From positions 42,707,454-42,771,453 of the forward strand of contig NC_030389.2 of assembly GCF_001625215.2 (NCBI RefSeq): 64,000 bases of DNA. The letters run 5' to 3'. This DNA is from Daucus carota subsp. sativus. Its lineage: Eukaryota; Streptophyta; Magnoliopsida; Apiales; Apiaceae. Below the pieces are notes generated by a model. It did not search any database. It was not told the origin of the DNA and was given only the letters and a program-made list of their open reading frames with translations. Numbering within the stretch: the stretch's first letter is position 1; every line of letters starts with the position of its first letter. The position numbers were made by a program, and so were the translations under genes. Positions 58,174 to 64,000 of the stretch are shown here, in pieces.

Positions 58174-61005
58174 TGTGACGCCCCCAGATCCGCATTCCGC
58201 AGATTTGGTCCATCACTATACATCTGGCCCAAAACAAAACTTCCATTACATATTTAAGATTACACAATCCAACTCTTGCCCCACAAGTCCAGGGTCGATC
58301 GTCTTACAACATTACTATCAGGTCTATCTTGATTACATATTTGCAAGTCCGATTACAGACCATGATAATAACTATAGTTGTACTACCAAACAATGTAGTC
58401 TAGCAGCCTCAGCTTGTGTGATGCGCCTTTTCCTTGCCTATGCCAAAACCCGTTTCCGGGCAAATCTCTTGGGTTGTGCCAATCTCACTGCTCAAAAGAA
58501 TATAAAGTAGATACAAGAATGAGCAATCAAATTGCTCAGCAAGTCAACATATCACAGAATAACAAATAACAAGATATGCAAATAAGCCATCGAAAGCATA
58601 TCAAATCAAAGCAACAAAACAGTTATCATCAAACGACAAAACAATGTCAAGTAAAGGAACTGCTGGTCTTCCACCTCTCGGTAACACTACATGGCTCGAT
58701 CAGCACCATTTCGTGAATACCGTTCTCCTGTGTAGTCCTAGTGGTCTGATCGTAACCACTGAAGACACACCAACACTCTCTTTGCTAGCATCAGGGTTTA
58801 ACACTGGAACCCCACTATCTGCCTTACCAGATAGTAAATTTCAACTCTACCACGAATTTAATAAATTCGTGTTGACCAGCTTGAACCGATTCCTCCGAAT
58901 ACAAGGAAATTTTCCCAAACAAACACTTCTCAATCATCACTGCTAATTTTTATCAAAGAAGTGCGAACAATGCACCCTTTCGTCATTACAAAGATTACCC
59001 GAAGGTAGAAGTGAAAGATAATTAAAATAATTAGATTCCAAAAGATAAGATGATCTCCAGAAAGAGTAAATTGAGATCATCGCTGCCAACGTATTCACAT
59101 CAAGCTTCGAAGATTCAAAATATTATCGTTATAGGATCAACTCATTCCCGAACAATGGGAGAGCTCGAATTATATAAAATAATATGTGAGCAATATCTTT
59201 AAAGCCTTCAAAATGAAGCAGAGATATTTTCTCGATTCACAATGATACGAAATGTAATATTTTCACAATCAACACTTTTCACAAAATATGAAATAGGCAC
59301 GAAAAACTTCACATCAAGACAGGGATAGTGAACTTGCCTGTCGTCCTTAGCTTGATAATATTCTTGTAATTATCACGTATAATCGGTTTCATCCTTCCGA
59401 ATATTCAATTTCTAATTCACGTAAAATAATACTTTAATATCTCATCAAAGAAAACAAAAATGCCAAAATAATCTATATTATAAATCCGACAAATAAGATT
59501 AAGAATTTGATAGGATATCTATCTCATTTTCTTTTACACTTTAAACTAACATATTGTATGTGTACATGTAGTAGATTAAACATCCATACTACACTTATTT
59601 AAGTCCAGAGCCTAACTTTCTTTTATCAACTACTAAATAAATCGTTTATATAGTCCATATTTGATTATTTATTAATGCTATCTCTATTTAATTTTTAAAC
59701 AATTATTCCACTTATATTTCGTTCCCCACATTCCATTTCTACTAATCCAAGAAATTTGTGGTTCATCATCACTTATTCATATTTACTAAATAAACATCTA
59801 TCTGTCTATTTAACATCAAAATCCTACACTCTCTAATTAATTCTACGTATTCCTTTACCAACACTTATTCACCAACCCATTTAATAAATCGATAAATTAA
59901 ATATAAAAATCATCTCCGCATCCCCAATTTATTACCTCACAATTATTTTTAATAAATTCATTTTATATTCTTAACTCAAAATTATTATTATTATCATTAT
60001 TCTCTCTCACAAAATTTTAATATATACCACCCCTCTCCCTTCTTCCTTTCCATTGCCTCACACCTCCTCCTTTAACAACCTATTCTGCTTAATCAATCAG
60101 CACAACCAAAACAGTTAAGTTATTTAACCAAACTCAAAATTCTTAAATAGAAAACATAAAACTCGTGTATTATTTTCATGGCTCCATCTATTTAAATAGC
60201 TTTTATTGAATAAAAGATGGGCTATAAATATTCAATATTACCATTAATCAAAGATAGAAAGAGAATATACCTTGATGATGGATTCTGATTCTTCTTTACT
60301 GTCTTGAGTTTTACTTGCTTTGGTACCTCCTGAATTTGCCAAACTAAAACTAAACAACGTGTTTGGTATTTATACTAATCATAAATCATGGTTAAGATTT
60401 AATTTACCTTGGTTAACAATTACTTGGGCACTACTCTTTGGTTTTTAAGTACCTGGTTTTGATAAACCAATGTGCCACAAACCACCCCATTAGTCGGTTA
60501 GCTAGTTTTGTTAAAATATTATTTATTTATTTATTTATATATTCTTTTTATTTGCCCGTATATTAAATGTTTCGCAACTGGAAATATTTTAGCCCCGGGT
60601 CATTTAACAACTTCCTATTTAAATATTTTAATAAAAAATATCATTCGGGATTATACTAAATAATTAATTAAATAATTATTCTAGTATTTCTCTAAATATT
60701 TCAAAATTTAATAGTTATAACGAAATATTTCTTTTAGCTAAACCCGTAAAATTTATAATATTCCCGGGCCATAACAAAATTATACATCTACCAATTTATT
60801 TACGTGGCCAACATTTAGATCCTAATGGTACGAAAATGGATTTAATTTGCTAGCCGATATAAACAAACCTCGTACTAGCCTGAAATGTTTTACGTACCAA
60901 TATTTTTATTAAATAATAATTTCACAATTATTTAAATGATAGCTTTAACCGCATAAAATTAAATAATTAATTTGTTTACGTACTTGAAATTTTACGGTTG
61001 TTACA
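58174..61005 (-). mobile_element. LTR-2, 2832 bp, 3' LTR of the minus-strand Ty3/gypsy element
   Basis: On the minus strand it begins TGTAACAACCGTAAAATT and ends GGATCTGGGGGCGTCACA, so it is bounded by TG and CA. Directly before it on that strand stands the polypurine tract AAACGAGGGAAGAA (61019-61006), which primes plus-strand synthesis in LTR elements, and before that the pol gene. This orientation makes it the 3' LTR. Confidence 0.8.
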
Positions 61006-63651
61006 TTCTTCCCTCGTTTAAAGGATTCCGACCTCGGAATCAGATTTGATGCTGAAACAACTCGGGATACTTCTCTTTCATTACTTCTTCCAGTTCCCAC
61101 GTGGCTTCTTCTACAGTTTGATTTCCCCAAATTACTTTAAACATTTTCACTTTCTTATTTCTTAATTCCTGAAACTTAGACTCCACAATTTCCAAAGGCT
61201 TTTTTTTTTCATATGTTAAATCAGACTGAAGGTTAATCGGCTCCTAATTTAGAACATGCTGAATATCAGTCTTGTAAGCTTTCAAAAGAGATACATGAAA
61301 TACATCATGAATATGTTGTAGATCTGGAGGTAAAGCTAATTGATAAGACACGACTCCAACTTTTCTTAGAATCTCGAAGGTTTCGATTTATCTTGGATTC
61401 AATTTTCTTTTCTTTCCAAACCTGATTATTCCTTTCCAAGATGATACTTTCAAAAGTATTTTTCCCCAACTTCAAATGTCATTTCTTTTCTTCCTAAGTC
61501 TGCATATTTCTTTTGCCTGTCTTGAGCTTCAACTAACCTTTTGTGTATCTTCTCGATCAATTGTGTAGTTTGCTGAACAAGTTCCGGTCTTAATAACTTT
61601 TTCTCTCCCACTTCCTCCCAAACAAGAGACGATCTACATTTTCTACCATATAATGTTCCATAAGGCGCCATTCCAATACTAGCATGGTAGCTGTTATTGT
61701 ATGCAAACTCCACCAAAGGCAAGTGATCATCCCAACTTCCTTTAAAATCTAATGAACAAGCTCTTAACATATCCTCTATAGTTTGTATTGTTCTTTTACT
61801 TTGCCCAGCTGTTTGTGGGTGATATGCAGTTCTCAAATTAAGCTTAGTCCCAAAACACTCTTGAAAAGCTTGCCAGAATCTTGAAGAAAATCTTGCATCT
61901 CTGTTTGAAACAATTGACACTGACACTCCATGTCTGGTCACGACCTCATTCATATATAGCTTTACTAATCTCTTCATGGTGTACTTTTCACTAATAGGAA
62001 GAAAATATGCTAATTTCGTCAACCTATCTACAATTACCCAAATAGCATCATGATTAGCTCGAGTCTTTGGCAATCTAACTATAAAGTCCATGGTGATGTG
62101 TTCCCATTTCCATTCTGGAATCTCTAATGGCCGCAATAATCCGTTAGGTCTTTGGTGCTCTGCTTTCACTTTTTGACAAGTCAGACATTTACTCACCCAC
62201 TCAGCTATTTCTCTTTTCATGTTAGGGGACTAATAGTTTCTCTTAAATTATTGGTACGTCTTAGTACTTTCCTGGTGTATTGAATATCTCGATTCATGAG
62301 CTTTACTAAAAAATATCTCTTTTAAGATCAAACAGGTTAGGAATCCAAATTCTTTTAGCAAATCTCATAATTCCTTTCTCATATTTCACTTAAATTCTCA
62401 TCGTTAGTAAATTCAAAATGTCTTTCTTTAATTATCAACTCTTGAATTTGTTTTATTATTTTCAAGTATCTCTGGCTGCACTTATATCTCAAAAATCCTT
62501 CCATCCTTATGCTCTGAATCCTTAATCTTCAATCCTAGATTTTCCATATTCTTAATCAATTTCTTTAATCAAGACATCACATTAATTCTCTCCTTTCTAC
62601 TTGACGCGTCATCAACTACCTTAGCCTTCCCTGGGTGATAGTTAATTGTACAATCATAGTCTTTTATCAATTATAACCATCTACTTTGTCTCATATTCAA
62701 TTCTTTCAGAGCAAACCGTATTTTTAAGTTCTTACGATCCGTAAATATCTCACACTTCTCACCATACAAGGAATGTCGCCAAATCTTTAAAGAAAACATT
62801 ATAGCAGCTAACTCTAGGTCATGTGGGGTATCTCAGCTCGTGAGCCTTAAGTTCCCTAGAAGCATATGCTATCATCTCTCCATGTATGTATAAGAACACA
62901 TCTAAGTCCTTGATGAGATGCATCGCTATAAACCCACAAAATATCATGTCTCATTATGTAAGGTTAATACAAGGGCCATTGTAAGCCGCTTCTTTAATTC
63001 TTGAAAACTTTCCTCGTACTCAGGTATCCACTCAAAATTCTCTTCGTTTCTAGTCAACTTAGTCAAAGAAGTCTCAATCTTAAAGAAATCTTTTAAAAAA
63101 ATATTTTATAATATCCTGCTAAATCAAGAAAACTTCTCACTTTGGTTGGGGTTCTTAGTCTTTTCCAATTTGATAATTCCTCAATCTTCGCGGGTATACC
63201 AATATTCCTTTCTTAAAAACTATATGCCCTTAAAAACTATACTTGCTTTATCAAAATTCTCATTTTGAAAATTTTGCAGGTAACTTTTCTTTCCTCAAAA
63301 TTTTCTAAGTTACTCTAAGATGCTCAACATGTTTTTCTTTCGTCTGAGAATATATTATATATCATCAATAAAACAATAACGAACTTATCCAAATATTTCT
63401 TCAATACTCTATTCATAAGATCCATAGTTGTTATAGGTGCATTAGTCAATCCGAAAGGCATCTCTTAAGAACTCACAATGTTCATGTCGGGGCCTAAAGA
63501 CCGTCTTAGGTACATTCTCAGACCCGATTCTGTAACTGATGATATCCAGATCTCGTGTCTATCTTAAAAAAATAAGATGCTTTCCTCAACAACTAAAACA
63601 ATCATCAACCCTAGGCAAGGGTCATCTTGTTAAATCCCAATAATCGATGTA
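61006..63651 (-). pseudogene. Ty3/gypsy chromovirus pol remnant: RT, RNase H, integrase, chromodomain
   Basis: Read on the minus strand from 63651: reverse transcriptase with [12 protein letters not shown] near 63470 followed by YLDKFVIV; RNase H with LKIWRHSLYGEKCEIFTD and YHPGKAKVVDDA (about 62830-62600); then an intact 256-codon integrase core at 62220-61450. The last part is a C-terminal chromodomain-like segment (KMFKVIWGNQTVEEATWELE, stop at 61040), which marks a chromovirus, probably of the Tekay/Del group. The integrase has a CxxC finger half and the first catalytic Asp (TMDF), but the second is Asn (VSNRD) and the third is Lys instead of Glu (GQSKRT, 36 residues on). Frameshifts and stops lie between 61450 and 61200 and throughout RT/RNase H. 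Gag, protease and the 5' LTR are absent; a second LTR cuts in at about 63652. The element is dead. Confidence 0.85.
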
Positions 63652-64000
63652 ACAACCCTCAAATCCGGGGGTCTGGATTTGACACCTCCATACAACACCT
63701 TTTCAAAACAACTTAGGAAAAATTGCGTTTTTGAAAAGAACAAAACCAAACAATTTGATATCTGAGCATTTCGAGAAGAATTTAAAGGAAATCGGAATTT
63801 TTAAAACTCTCTTGGACATATAGAAGTCTTTCACAATGGTATCACTGATCACTGAGTTTTCAAAGTAGCTCTCATTTGAAATAAAAGGATGATTGGGAGC
63901 CCAATACGATCAAATGAACTAAGTGTTGCGTGTCCAAATTAAGACACTACTAAAGGTTGTTAACCTTCTTGTAATTACAACACACACACAAGTGATGGCG
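63652..64000. mobile_element. Beginning of another LTR, inserted in the RT domain; runs off the window
   Basis: TGTAACAACCCTCAAATCCG starts abruptly where the RT reading stops, and the TGTAACAACCC opening is typical of gypsy LTRs. It differs from LTR-1 and LTR-2. Its end and coding part lie beyond the window. Confidence 0.5.

Noticed and set aside
1-64000. CRISPR arrays, bacterial operons, tRNA or rRNA genes
   Set aside because: No regularly spaced palindromic repeats, no cloverleaf I could confirm and no rRNA segments were seen; the window is plant nuclear DNA.

Overview
The window is nuclear DNA of a dicot plant. Genes have many introns with GT-AG borders, intergenic DNA is AT-rich, and miniature transposons (MITEs) are everywhere. 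All recognisable proteins have plant relatives. The mix of families suggests an asterid, possibly Apiaceae, but I cannot prove that from sequence alone.

Layout. (1) 3-2207, +: the last four coding exons of an unnamed coiled-coil protein whose 5' part lies left of the window. (2) 3430-4340: a dead retrotransposon RNase H fragment split by a 339-bp insertion. (3) 4875-6884, -: a three-exon RAMP4/SERP1-like ER membrane protein whose start codon sits alone at the end of exon 1. (4) 10350-12535, -: a three-exon CASP-like membrane protein (CASPL2B type) with a large GA minisatellite in intron 1. (5) 18361-21072, -: an OBERON1/2-type PHD-finger protein with a 5'UTR intron. (6) 24313-24849, -: a short single-exon plant protein of unknown role. 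(7) 33880-37515, +: a P2B calcium-ATPase relative (ACA12/13 type) with an intact 1117-residue frame but nearly every catalytic motif degraded. (8) 43716-48472, +: an hnRNP-type protein with two RRMs, with introns in both UTRs. (9) 50990-52104, -: an ARM-repeat protein without a U-box. (10) 55379-64000: nested Ty3/gypsy LTR retrotransposons of the chromovirus type, with 2.8-kb LTRs and an inactive pol on the minus strand.

The genes look like independent housekeeping or regulatory loci, as is usual in plants; nothing suggests an operon or a biosynthetic cluster. Space between genes, and many introns, are filled by small DNA transposons: hAT-like elements with 6-8 bp target duplications, Tourist-like elements with 3 bp duplications, Stowaway-like elements with TA duplications, and one CACTA terminus.

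The strongest candidate for something biologically new is the intact but catalytically degraded calcium-pump homologue at 33880-37515, which reads as a conserved pseudoenzyme rather than a decayed gene. Exon borders were placed by eye from splice consensus and frame continuity, so they are predictions.
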